From positions 4,402,001 to 4,466,000 of the forward strand of contig NZ_JACHDN010000001.1 of assembly GCF_014201095.1 (NCBI RefSeq): a stretch of 64,000 bases of DNA. Direction: 5' to 3'. A model generated the notes under the pieces. It ran no database searches. It was not told the DNA's origin and worked only from the letters and a program-made list of their open reading frames with translations. Source of the stretch: Cellulomonas hominis (GTDB lineage Bacteria; Actinomycetota; Actinomycetes; Actinomycetales; Cellulomonadaceae). Shown in pieces: positions 43,217 to 50,542 of this stretch. The translations under genes were made by a program, and so were the position numbers. The first letter of the stretch is position 1. Each line of letters begins with the position of its first letter.

Positions 43217-44104
43217 ATGGTCGTGGTGGTGGCGGGGTCGAGCGGGCTGATCGGGACGGCGCTGGTCCGGCGCCTGCACGCGGAGGGCCACGAGGTGCGC
43301 CGCCTGGTGCGCCGCCCCGCGCGGGCGCCGGGCGAGCACACCTGGGACCCGGCCACCGGCGCGCTGGACCCCGCCGCGCTCGCCGGCGCCGACGCCGTGG
43401 TGAACCTCGCGGGCGCCGGGGTGGGCGACCGCCGGCTGACCGCCGCGCGCAAGCGGGTGGTCCTGGAGTCCCGCACCCGCAGCACGGCCCTGATCGCGAC
43501 CACCGCCGCCGCCCTGGACGACCCGCCGCGCGTGCTGCTGCAGGGCTCGGCGACGGGCGCCTACGGCGAGCGCGGCGACGCGGTGGTGACCGAGGCTGAC
43601 CCCTACGGCGACACGTTCCTGGCCGGCGTCGTCCGCCGGTGGGAGGACGCCGCCGCGCCCGCCGTCGAGCACCCCGGCATCCGGGTGGCGTTCCTGCGGA
43701 CCGGCATCGTGCTCGCGCCGCGCGGCGGGGCGCTCGGCCGGCTGCTGCCGCTGGTGCGGCTGGGGCTCGGCGGGCCGCTGGGGTCGGGCCGCCAGTACTG
43801 GAGCTGGATCACCCTGGAGGACCAGGTCCGGGCGGTCCTGCACCTGCTCGACGCGCCCGTGCACGGGCCGGTGAACCTCGTGGCCGAGCCCGCGACGCAG
43901 CTCGAGGTCGTCCGGGCGCTGGCCCAGCGGCTGCACCGGCCGGCCGCGCTCCCGGCGCCGGGCTGGGCGGTCCGGCTGGGGCTCGGGGCGTTCGCCGAGG
44001 AGATCCTCGGGTCGGTGCGCGCGGTCCCGGAGGTGCTGCGCGCGGCGGGGTTCGTGCACCGGCACCCGACGATCGCGGACGCGGCGCGGGCGGTCGTGCC
44101 GTGA
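43217..44104 (+). CDS. TIGR01777 family NAD(P)-binding oxidoreductase
   Basis: 295 aa. Extended SDR / epimerase-like fold with the N-terminal dinucleotide loop VVAGSSGLIGTALVRRL, then ADAVVNLAGAGVGDRRLTA, the YGERGD region after LLQGSATGA (active Tyr), and a C-terminal DUF1731-type tail (LPAPGWAVRLGLGAFAEEIL). Related proteins act in cell division inhibition or sugar-nucleotide chemistry, without agreed function. It matches Rv2216, which follows dlaT in M. tuberculosis, but here three accessory genes come first. A leaderless start at 43217 is supported by TAGGGT. Confidence 0.9.
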   Translation: MVVVVAGSSGLIGTALVRRLHAEGHEVRRLVRRPARAPGEHTWDPATGALDPAALAGADAVVNLAGAGVGDRRLTAARKRVVLESRTRSTALIATTAAALDDPPRVLLQGSATGAYGERGDAVVTEADPYGDTFLAGVVRRWEDAAAPAVEHPGIRVAFLRTGIVLAPRGGALGRLLPLVRLGLGGPLGSGRQYWSWITLEDQVRAVLHLLDAPVHGPVNLVAEPATQLEVVRALAQRLHRPAALPAPGWAVRLGLGAFAEEILGSVRAVPEVLRAAGFVHRHPTIADAARAVVP

Positions 44105-44125
44105 GCGCGGTCGACCCCGAACACG

Positions 44126-45157
44126 TCAGCCCAGCCGCACGACCCGCCCCTCCTCCGCGGAGACGCGCGCGGCGTCCAGCACCCGCGCCGTGACCACCGC
44201 GTCCGCCGGGTCCACCGGCACCGGCCCGTCGCCGCGCACCCAGGCCTCGACGGCGCGGTAGAAGTCGGGGTGCCCGCCGGGCGCGCGCCGGACCGGCACC
44301 CGCTCGTCGCCGTGCACCAGCCAGCCCTCGTGGCCGTCGTCGCCGTCGTCCAGCACCGCGAACGGCGTCGCCTCGCCCTCGAACGAGGTCACCAGGTACG
44401 CCGCCCGGTCGCCGAGCACGCGGGTGCGCGGCCCGGGCGCCCCCACCAGCCCGCCGGCCTGCAGGTGGCTGACCACCGCGGAGCCGTCCGGCCGGGCGAC
44501 GTGGGTCAGGGCGAGGAACACGTCGTCCGGCGCCGGCGTCGTGATGCTGCGCAGCTCGGCGTAGACCGTGGCCACCGGCCCGAACAGCTGCACGGCGGAG
44601 TCCACGAGATGCGCCCCGAGGTCCAGCAGCAGGCCGCCGGCGCGGGTGTCGTTCTCCTTCCACCGGTCCTGCGGCACCGGGCGCCAGCGCTCCCAGCGCC
44701 GCTCGAACCGGTGCACCCGGCCGAGCTCCCCCGCGTCGAGCAGGCCGCGCAGCGTGATCTGCTCCGGGTCCCACCGGCGGTTCTGGAAGACGGTGAGCCG
44801 GCCCCCGGCCTCGGCGCCCAGCCGGGTCAGGTGCGCCGCCTCGTCCGCGGTGGTCGCCAGCGGCTTGTCGACGACGACGGGCAGCCCTGCCGCGAGCGCC
44901 AGCTCGACGTGGTCGACGTGGTCCCCGGTGGGGCTCGCGATCACCACGACGTCGAGCTCGCCGGCGTGCGCCAGCAGGCCCTCGACGTCGCGGTCGACCG
45001 CGACGCCCGGCCAGTCGCGCTCGGCCGCGGTGGCGCGCGCGGGGTTCCGGGACACCACGCGCACCACGTCCGCCCCGACCTCGCGCAGGAGGCGGGCGTG
45101 GATGCCCCGCCCCGCCGAGCCGTAGCCGACCAGTCCCACCCGCAGCGCGTCCGTCAT
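44126..45157 (-). CDS. Gfo/Idh/MocA family oxidoreductase
   Basis: 343 aa from the ATG at 45157. N-terminal Rossmann domain (LRVGLVGYGSAGRGIHARLL, residues about 5-24), then VVIASPTGDHVDHVELAL and VDKPLATTADEA with the conserved catalytic Lys of EKP-type motifs (DKP here), and a C-terminal alpha/beta domain with GGLLLDLGAHLVDSAVQLFG. It oxidises or reduces a sugar or inositol-like compound with NAD(P). The ATG is chosen because TAGGGT ends seven bases upstream; a GTG at 45166 inside that box is unlikely. Substrate unknown. Confidence 0.9.
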   Translation of the reverse strand: MTDALRVGLVGYGSAGRGIHARLLREVGADVVRVVSRNPARATAAERDWPGVAVDRDVEGLLAHAGELDVVVIASPTGDHVDHVELALAAGLPVVVDKPLATTADEAAHLTRLGAEAGGRLTVFQNRRWDPEQITLRGLLDAGELGRVHRFERRWERWRPVPQDRWKENDTRAGGLLLDLGAHLVDSAVQLFGPVATVYAELRSITTPAPDDVFLALTHVARPDGSAVVSHLQAGGLVGAPGPRTRVLGDRAAYLVTSFEGEATPFAVLDDGDDGHEGWLVHGDERVPVRRAPGGHPDFYRAVEAWVRGDGPVPVDPADAVVTARVLDAARVSAEEGRVVRLG

Positions 45158-45164
45158 GGGCGAC

Positions 45165-45170
45165 ACCCTA
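45165..45170 (-). promoter_or_regulatory. -10 hexamer TAGGGT overlapping the MMPL stop codon
   Basis: The TAG stop of the MMPL gene (45170-45168) forms the first half of TAGGGT, which ends seven bases before the ATG at 45157. Confidence 0.5.
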
Positions 45171-47486
45171 GGGCCGCGCGGCGGATCCCTCGCGCGCCAG
45201 GCGGGACGGCCACCACACGCGCGGGCCGACGTCGTGCACCAGCGCGGGCACCAGCAGGCTGCGGACCACCAGGGTGTCGAGCAGCACGCCGAACGCCACG
45301 ATGAACGCGAGCTGCGCCAGGAACAGCAGCGGGATCACGCCCAGTGCGGCGAACGTCACGGCCAGGACCACGCCCGCCGAGGTGATGACCCCACCGGTGA
45401 CCGCGAGCCCGCGCAGCACCCCGTCGCGGGTGCCGATCCGGGCGCTCTCCTCCCGCACCCGCGTCATGAGGAAGATCGAGTAGTCCACCCCGAGCGCGAC
45501 CAGGAACGTGAACGCGTACAGCGGCACGGCCGGGTCGGCGCCCGGGAAGTCGAGGACGTGCTCGAACACGAGCGCCGCGACGCCCAGGGCCGCCGCGAAG
45601 GACAGCACGTTCGCCGCCATGAGCAGCACCGCCGCCGTCACCGACCGCAGCAGCACCATGAGGATCAGCAGGATCACGACCAGCACGACCGGCACGATCA
45701 CCCGCAGGTCCCGGGTGCCGGCGTCCTGGGCGTCCAGCGTCTCCGCGGCCGCCCCGCCGACCAGCGCGTCCGGGGCGACCTCGTGCACCGCCTCGCGCAG
45801 GCGCTCGACGGTGGCGACGCCCTCGGTGGTGTCCGCGGCCGCCTCGGTCGTCACGTCGACCCGGACGTTCCCGTCCACGACGACCGGCTCCGCCGCGGGG
45901 TCCGCGCCCCCGGGTGGCGCCTCCGTGGTCGAGGCGCCGGTGTACGGGGCGGCCTGCTGCACCCCGTCGACGCCCTCGGCGGCCTCGACCACGGAGTCCA
46001 TCTCGTCCTCGGCCACGATCACGATCGCCGGCTGGACGACGCCCGCCGGGAAGTGCGCGGCCAGGACCTCCTCGCCCGCGACCGAGTCGACGTCCGTGAG
46101 GAAGACGTCGGCCTGGCTGGTGCCGTTCGCCTGGAAGGTCGGCAGGAACGCGGCGCAGCCGAGCAGGACGACGGACGTCACGACCCAGACCAGCCGGTCC
46201 CGGCGGCCGACGCCGCGGGCGAGGCGGCCCCACAGCCCGGCGGCCGGCGCGGGGTCGGCCGGGGCGGGGGCCTCGTGGGCGCCGTGGTGCGCGGGGACCG
46301 GGGCACCGGCGGGCGCGGCCTCGGCCGGGCCGGCGGCGTGCGCGCCGAGCTCCGGGCGCGGCACCCGGGGCCAGAAGAGCACCCGGGACCGCCGGCCCGC
46401 GATCAGCAGCAGCAGCGGGAGCAGCGTGAACGCCGCGAGGAACGCCGACGCGATGCCGATCGCCCCCACCGGGCCGAGGCTCCGGTTGGACGCCAGGTCG
46501 GACAGCAGCAGGCAGAGCAGGCCGGCGACGACCGTGCCCGCGCTGGCCGCGATCGGCTCGACGCTGCGGCGCAGCGCCCGGCGCATCGCGGCGACCGGGG
46601 CCTCCACGGCGCGCAGCTCCTCGCGGTACCGGGCGACGATCAGCAGCGCGTAGTCGACGGACGCCCCGACGACGAGGATCGCGAGGATGCCCTGCGCCTG
46701 CCCGTTGAGCGTCAGCACCCCGGCATCGGCGAGCTGGTACACGACCAGCGCGGCGGCGCACAGGGCGAAGACCGCGGTGAGGATGACGGCCAGCGGCAGG
46801 AACGGCGACCGGTACACCAGCACGAGGATGACGAGCACGGCGCCGAGCGCCACGAGCAGCAGGATGCCGTCGATGCCCCCGAAGGCGTTCGTGAGGTCCG
46901 CGACGAACCCGCCCGGCCCGGTCACCCACGCATACAGCCCGGCCTCGCCGGCGGTGTCCGCGGTCGCGCCGAGCTCCTCCGCCAGGGTGTCGCGCACGGC
47001 TTCGACGACGGTGCCGACCACGGACTCGTCGTCCGCGAGGGACTGCTCGGTCGCGGCGGCGTCGAGGGACAGCGGGACCAGCAGCGCCTCGCCGTCCTCG
47101 GACGGCACGACCACCGGGTCGCCGGTGAGCACGTCGCCGATCGTGGCGGGATCGCCCGCGGCCGGGTCGGCGCCGGGGACGGCGACGTCCGGCAGCGCGG
47201 CGACCACCGGCTGCACCGCGGCGACCGCGCCCGGGTCCAGCGCCTCGCCCTCCTCCCCCGCCAGCACGACGAGCACCGGGAGCGCCTCGGCCTCCGTGAA
47301 CCCGGCCGACAGCTCCGCCGCGCGCGTCGACTCCGCCGACGACGGCAGGAACGCCGCCGAGTCGTTGGTCTGCACCTGCGACAGCGAGCCCTGCGCCATC
47401 CCGCCGAACGCCCCGACGGCCAGCCACCCCACGGCCACCGCCAGCACGACCAGCCCTCGCACGATCCCCCGCCAAGTCCTCAGCAT
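45168..47486 (-). CDS. MMPL family (RND superfamily) transporter
   Basis: 772 aa. Twelve TM helices in the RND layout: TM1 near 10-30, a large extracytoplasmic loop (QGSLSQVQTNDSAAFLP onward), a TM2-6 bundle with VVGASVDYALLIVARYREEL, a second loop, then TM8-12 with ALGVDYSIFLMTRVREE. The repeated SVDY/GVDYS motifs are typical of MMPL proton-relay segments. A proton-driven exporter of lipids or hydrophobic drugs is expected. The ATG at 47486 begins the family sequence and lies in a 14-bp palindrome; longer frames upstream run antisense through the MarR gene. Divergent from marR. Confidence 0.92.
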   Translation of the reverse strand: MLRTWRGIVRGLVVLAVAVGWLAVGAFGGMAQGSLSQVQTNDSAAFLPSSAESTRAAELSAGFTEAEALPVLVVLAGEEGEALDPGAVAAVQPVVAALPDVAVPGADPAAGDPATIGDVLTGDPVVVPSEDGEALLVPLSLDAAATEQSLADDESVVGTVVEAVRDTLAEELGATADTAGEAGLYAWVTGPGGFVADLTNAFGGIDGILLLVALGAVLVILVLVYRSPFLPLAVILTAVFALCAAALVVYQLADAGVLTLNGQAQGILAILVVGASVDYALLIVARYREELRAVEAPVAAMRRALRRSVEPIAASAGTVVAGLLCLLLSDLASNRSLGPVGAIGIASAFLAAFTLLPLLLLIAGRRSRVLFWPRVPRPELGAHAAGPAEAAPAGAPVPAHHGAHEAPAPADPAPAAGLWGRLARGVGRRDRLVWVVTSVVLLGCAAFLPTFQANGTSQADVFLTDVDSVAGEEVLAAHFPAGVVQPAIVIVAEDEMDSVVEAAEGVDGVQQAAPYTGASTTEAPPGGADPAAEPVVVDGNVRVDVTTEAAADTTEGVATVERLREAVHEVAPDALVGGAAAETLDAQDAGTRDLRVIVPVVLVVILLILMVLLRSVTAAVLLMAANVLSFAAALGVAALVFEHVLDFPGADPAVPLYAFTFLVALGVDYSIFLMTRVREESARIGTRDGVLRGLAVTGGVITSAGVVLAVTFAALGVIPLLFLAQLAFIVAFGVLLDTLVVRSLLVPALVHDVGPRVWWPSRLAREGSAARP

Positions 47487-47492
47487 GCTGAG
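47479..47492. promoter_or_regulatory. Palindrome at the MMPL start, candidate MarR operator
   Basis: CTCAGCATGCTGAG is a perfect 14-bp palindrome that includes the MMPL ATG. A second symmetric site, TTGC-G-GCAA, is at 47514-47522, next to the MarR gene start. Confidence 0.45.
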
Positions 47493-47523
47493 CACTATGC
47501 GCGACGGACGCGATTGCGGCAAC

Positions 47524-48015
47524 ATGAGGCCCGTGGATCGGGACCCGGGGCGCAGCACGGCGGACCAGCATCCCCGCTGGTCCGCGATGGCCGCACCCGA
47601 CCCCGCGGGCTGGCCCGTCGGGCGCCTGCTCTCCGCCGCGGCGCGGCGCGTCGAGCGGGACTGGAACGCGCACCTCGCGTCGTGGGACCTCAACCACGCC
47701 AGCCAGCCCGTGCTGGTCATCCTGCTGCGCGGCCCCCGCACGCAGGCGGAGCTCGCGGCGGCCTGCGAGGTCACCGAGCAGACGATGAGCCGCGTGCTCG
47801 CCCGGATCGAGCGCCGCGGCTACATCACCCGGGCCGCGCACGCCACCGACCGGCGCAAGCAGGTCATCGCGATCACCGACGCCGGGCGGGAGGCCGTGCT
47901 CGCGGCGTCCGACCCCGCCGCGGCCGAGGAGCTCGTGACCGAGGGCCTCACGCCCGAGCAGGTCGAGCAGCTGCGCGGCCTGCTGCTGCTCGTCGCCCGC
48001 CGCGCCCCCCGCTGA
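47524..48015 (+). CDS. MarR family transcriptional regulator
   Basis: 163 aa. Winged helix with RTQAELAAACEVTEQTMSRV (recognition region), IERRGYITRAAHATDRRKQV (wing, with the conserved Asp-Arg) and ITDAGREAVLAA. It is divergent from an MMPL exporter, a common arrangement in which MarR represses the pump until its ligand binds. The ATG at 47524 gives a slightly long N-terminus; an internal ATG at 47587 (MAAPDPAGWPVGRL) is also plausible. Confidence 0.9.
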   Translation: MRPVDRDPGRSTADQHPRWSAMAAPDPAGWPVGRLLSAAARRVERDWNAHLASWDLNHASQPVLVILLRGPRTQAELAAACEVTEQTMSRVLARIERRGYITRAAHATDRRKQVIAITDAGREAVLAASDPAAAEELVTEGLTPEQVEQLRGLLLLVARRAPR

Positions 48016-48018
48016 CGG

Positions 48019-48528
48019 TCAGCCCCGGGACACCCGGAACGGCCGGGACAGGTCCCGGGCGATGCCGGCCGCCCACTCCTCGACGTCCGCGAAGTCCCGG
48101 AAGTCGCCCTGCTCGGCCTCGATCATCGCGACCAGCGCCCGCTCGGCCAGGCCCAGCTCCTCGCGCTGCAGCCGCCCCGGGAAGCACTTGACCTCCCGCG
48201 CGCCGACCCGCCGGGCCACCGCCCGGACGTCGTCCGGCTCCTCCGCCGGCAGCGGCGGGTTGCCCACCGGCCCGGACCAGAACAGCCACACCGGGAGCGC
48301 CGCGAGCCGGCCCGCCTGGCGGTCCACCAGCTCCCGCAGCGCCGCCGCCAGCCGGCCGACGTACACCGACGACCCGAGCACCACCGCGTCGACGCCCTCG
48401 AGGCCCCCCACCTCGTCGGGGTCGGTCTCGGTCACCTCGTGGCCGGCGTCCCGCAGCACCTGCGCCACCGTCCGGCCGATCTCCGCCGTCCCGCCGTGCC
48501 GGGACGACACCGTCACCAGGACCCGCAT
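48019..48528 (-). CDS. Flavodoxin-domain protein (HemG-like)
   Basis: 169 aa. FMN-binding flavodoxin fold: phosphate loop VLVTVSSRHGGTAEIGR at the N-terminus, then AVVLGSSVYVGRLAAALREL and PVWLFWSGPVGNPP, which follows the pattern of the protoporphyrinogen oxidase HemG / menaquinone-dependent flavodoxin group. GGGAGG precedes the ATG at 48528. It is convergent with marR, only three bases apart. A role in haem synthesis is not shown, and the family contains many uncharacterised flavodoxins. Confidence 0.85.
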   Translation of the reverse strand: MRVLVTVSSRHGGTAEIGRTVAQVLRDAGHEVTETDPDEVGGLEGVDAVVLGSSVYVGRLAAALRELVDRQAGRLAALPVWLFWSGPVGNPPLPAEEPDDVRAVARRVGAREVKCFPGRLQREELGLAERALVAMIEAEQGDFRDFADVEEWAAGIARDLSRPFRVSRG

Positions 48529-48662
48529 GGTCGACCTCCCTGCGCTCGCGCGTCGTCGCGTGCCCGACCTCCAGGCTCACCCCGCGCGTCGCGCGACCGC
48601 CAGGGACGGAGGTCCCTGCGGACGGGGTCCGCCGGGGCGCGTCGCGGGGGTCCGGGCGCCGG

Positions 48663-48668
48663 TAGACT
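48663..48668 (+). promoter_or_regulatory. -10 hexamer TAGACT for the DUF4191 gene
   Basis: Ends eight bases before the ATG at 48677. Confidence 0.45.
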
Positions 48669-48676
48669 CCTGGGTC

Positions 48677-49402
48677 ATGGCCCGTGACAAGTCCGCAGCC
48701 GCGAGCGCGCCCGCGAAGCCCGCGAAGGTGAAGAAGACCCGGTGGTACCACCAGGTCTGGCAGGCGTACCAGATGACCCGCCAGCAGGACCCGGCGGTCA
48801 CCTGGCTGATCCTCGCCGTGTTCTTCGGCATCGTCGCCGTCGGCCTCGTCATCGGCCTCGTGTTCTTCACGTGGTGGTACTGGCTGCTGCTCAGCATCCC
48901 GTTCGCGCTGCTGGGCGCCATGTTCACCCTGACCCGCCGCGCCGAGCGCGCCGCGTACTCCCGCATCGAGGGCCAGCCCGGCGCCGCGATGTCCGCCGTC
49001 GGCACCATCCGCCGCGGCTGGACGTTCACCGAGGAGCCCGTCGCGATCGCGCCCCGCACGCAGGACCTCGTGTTCCGCGGCGTCGGCCGCCCCGGCATCG
49101 TGCTCATCGGCGAGGGCCCCGCGAACCGCATCGGCAAGCTGCTCGAGTCCGAGCGCAAGCGCACCGCCCGCGTCCTGCAGGGCGTGCCGATCACGCTCAT
49201 CGAGGTCGGCCGCGAGGAGGGCCAGGTCCCGCTGCCGCAGCTCGCGCGCAAGGTCCAGCGCCTCAAGCCGCAGCTCACCAAGCAGGAGGTCGGCGAGGTC
49301 GTCAAGCGCCTGCAGGCCCTCGGCGCGGTGAAGATGCCGGTCCCGAAGGGCATCGACCCCATGCGCGTCCGCCCGGACCGCAAGGGCATGCGCGGCCGCT
49401 GA
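48677..49402 (+). CDS. DUF4191 domain membrane protein
   Basis: 241 aa. A basic N-terminus (KPAKVKKTRWYHQVWQAYQM) is followed by two TM helices (about 42-62, VTWLILAVFFGIVAVGLVIG; and 66-86), then a soluble domain with RRGWTFTEEPVAIAPRTQDL, VFRGVGRPGIVLIGEGPA and a Lys/Arg-rich C-terminus. Function unknown. The matching M. tuberculosis gene (Rv2219) lies directly before the RDD protein and glnA1, as here. The ATG at 48677 is supported by TAGACT eight bases upstream. A perfect 36-nt palindrome terminator follows. Confidence 0.9.
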   Translation: MARDKSAAASAPAKPAKVKKTRWYHQVWQAYQMTRQQDPAVTWLILAVFFGIVAVGLVIGLVFFTWWYWLLLSIPFALLGAMFTLTRRAERAAYSRIEGQPGAAMSAVGTIRRGWTFTEEPVAIAPRTQDLVFRGVGRPGIVLIGEGPANRIGKLLESERKRTARVLQGVPITLIEVGREEGQVPLPQLARKVQRLKPQLTKQEVGEVVKRLQALGAVKMPVPKGIDPMRVRPDRKGMRGR

Positions 49403-49427
49403 CCCGCAGCCGCCCCCTGCACGCATC

Positions 49428-49463
49428 GACGGGCCCGGTCCTCCGCGGAGGACCGGGCCCGTC
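49428..49463 (+). terminator. 36-nt perfect palindrome terminator
   Basis: Arms 49428-49445 and 49446-49463 are exactly complementary (GACGGGCCCGGTCCTCCG and complement), giving a 16-bp stem with a 4-nt loop, 25 bases after the DUF4191 stop. Confidence 0.75.
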
Positions 49464-49528
49464 GTCGTCCCGCCGCGGGGTCGCCCGGTCCCCTCGACGC
49501 TCGCCGCCGGTGCCCGCGGCGGCCGAGC

Positions 49529-49740
49529 GGATCCACCCGCACCGGCGCGCCCGAGCGCTTCCGTCCGGGTGGATCCACACCGCGCGCGGATCCCGCCGGC
49601 CGGGGAGCGCCGGCGTGAGTGGAGGCTTCTGCCGGGACACGCCGGGCGTGTCGGGCAGAACCCTCCGCTCACGGGCGGCGGATCCACGCGCCCCCGCGCG
49701 CCCGTGCGGGTCCGTGCGGGTCCGTGCGGGCGGATCCACC
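49529..49740. repeat. GGATCCAC repeats in the DUF4191-RDD gap
   Basis: GGATCCACCC or close variants occur at 49529-49538, 49679-49687 and 49732-49741 on the plus strand and as GGGTGGATCC at 49567-49576, making nested inverted pairs. The 476-bp gap 49403-49878 contains no gene I can support. Confidence 0.55.
49615..49672. repeat. Palindromic element A
   Basis: Outer arms of 19 bases (49615-49633 and 49654-49672) pair at 17 positions; an inner GACACGCC/GGCGTGTC pair closes the loop. Shares GAGTGGA, TTC and GACACGC with element B. Confidence 0.6.
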
Positions 49741-49785
49741 CGGCCCGAGCGCGGCGCGCGGGCGGCGCGTGGAGCCAGCGGGTCG

Positions 49786-49844
49786 CGGAGTGGAAGGTTC
49801 GGACGGACACGCGCACGGCGTGTTCGTCCGAACCTTCCACTCCG
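49786..49844. repeat. Palindromic element B
   Basis: A perfect 20-bp stem (49786-49805 with 49825-49844) with an inner ACACG/CGTGT pair. Same general design as element A 171 bases earlier. Confidence 0.65.
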
Positions 49845-49878
49845 TGGCGCAGGCGGCCGCCGGGCCCAGGCCGAGGGG

Positions 49879-50370
49879 TCAGCGGCGGACGATGGCCGTG
49901 CCGGCCGTGCGGTCGTGCAGGCCGCGGCCGTCGGCGTCCCACACCACCGCGGGGATCACCAGGCACAGCAGAACGGTCCGCACCAGCCCGAGCAGCAGGT
50001 TCGGCGGCATGTCCGGCCCGGCGTCCGGCCGCGCGCCCGTGTCGGCGAGCGTCCGCGGCGGCGCGACCCGGCGCACCCGGATGCCGAGCACCCGGTGCCC
50101 GACCGTCGTGCCGATCGTGCCGACCAGCAGCGCGTTCTCGGCCGCGAAGATCGCGAGCGTCCCCCAGGCCTGCGCGTCGCCGGGCAGGAAGGCGAACGCG
50201 ATGAGCTGGCAGAGGAACCAGTCGATGACGAGCGCCAGCACGCGGCGACCGAGCGGCGCGAGCGCCCCGCGGCCCTCCGGCGGCAGCCCCAGCCGGGTGC
50301 CGTGGGCCGTCCCCGGCTGACCCTGCGGCGGCCCGGAGAGCCACGAACCGACGTCCTCGCGATCGACCAT
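49879..50370 (-). CDS. RDD family membrane protein
   Basis: 163 aa. Three hydrophobic segments (about 42-62, 72-92 and 130-148) in an RDD-type layout: LGRRVLALVIDWFLCQLIAF holds the Arg and Asp of the family name, then GTTVGHRVLGIRVRRV and the C-terminal WDADGRGLHDRTAGTAIV with its conserved Asp and His. Function unknown; a similar protein precedes glnA1 in M. tuberculosis. The ATG at 50370 follows TACCGT by six bases (minus strand). Divergent from glnA. Confidence 0.88.
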   Translation of the reverse strand: MVDREDVGSWLSGPPQGQPGTAHGTRLGLPPEGRGALAPLGRRVLALVIDWFLCQLIAFAFLPGDAQAWGTLAIFAAENALLVGTIGTTVGHRVLGIRVRRVAPPRTLADTGARPDAGPDMPPNLLLGLVRTVLLCLVIPAVVWDADGRGLHDRTAGTAIVRR

Positions 50371-50376
50371 GCGCCC

Positions 50377-50382
50377 ACGGTA
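50377..50382 (-). promoter_or_regulatory. -10 hexamer TACCGT for the RDD gene
   Basis: Ends six bases before the ATG at 50370. Confidence 0.45.
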
Positions 50383-50445
50383 ACCGGCCGCCGCGCCGGG
50401 TCCGGCGCCCGCCGTCACACGACCGCAACACCAACCCGGGGGCGC

Positions 50446-50483
50446 GTAACACGCCCGAAACAATCGGTACACGACAGGGAAAC
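50446..50483 (+). promoter_or_regulatory. GlnR-type nitrogen box upstream of glnA
   Basis: GTAAC-N6-GAAAC-N6-TACAC-N6-GAAAC fits the actinomycete GlnR consensus gTnAC-n6-GaAAc repeated twice; only the first base of the third block and its second position deviate. A weaker half-site GTCAC-N6-GCAAC lies at 50414-50429. The box ends 10 bases before the -10. Confidence 0.7.
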
Positions 50484-50493
50484 TGGGCCCGCC

Positions 50494-50499
50494 TAGCCT
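50494..50499 (+). promoter_or_regulatory. -10 hexamer TAGCCT of glnA
   Basis: TAGCCT lies 10 bases after the GlnR box and about 43 bases before the ATG, giving a leader of about 36 nt with GAGGAG Shine-Dalgarno. Confidence 0.5.
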
Positions 50500-50542
50500 C
50501 GTGGCTGCCCGACTGAGGGCAAGCCAACCCGAGGAGCAGCGG

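Noticed and set aside
45168..47774. MMPL start far upstream in the 47774 frame
   Set aside because: The extra 96 residues are antisense to the MarR gene and lack membrane or MMPL character; the ATG at 47486 begins a proper TM1.
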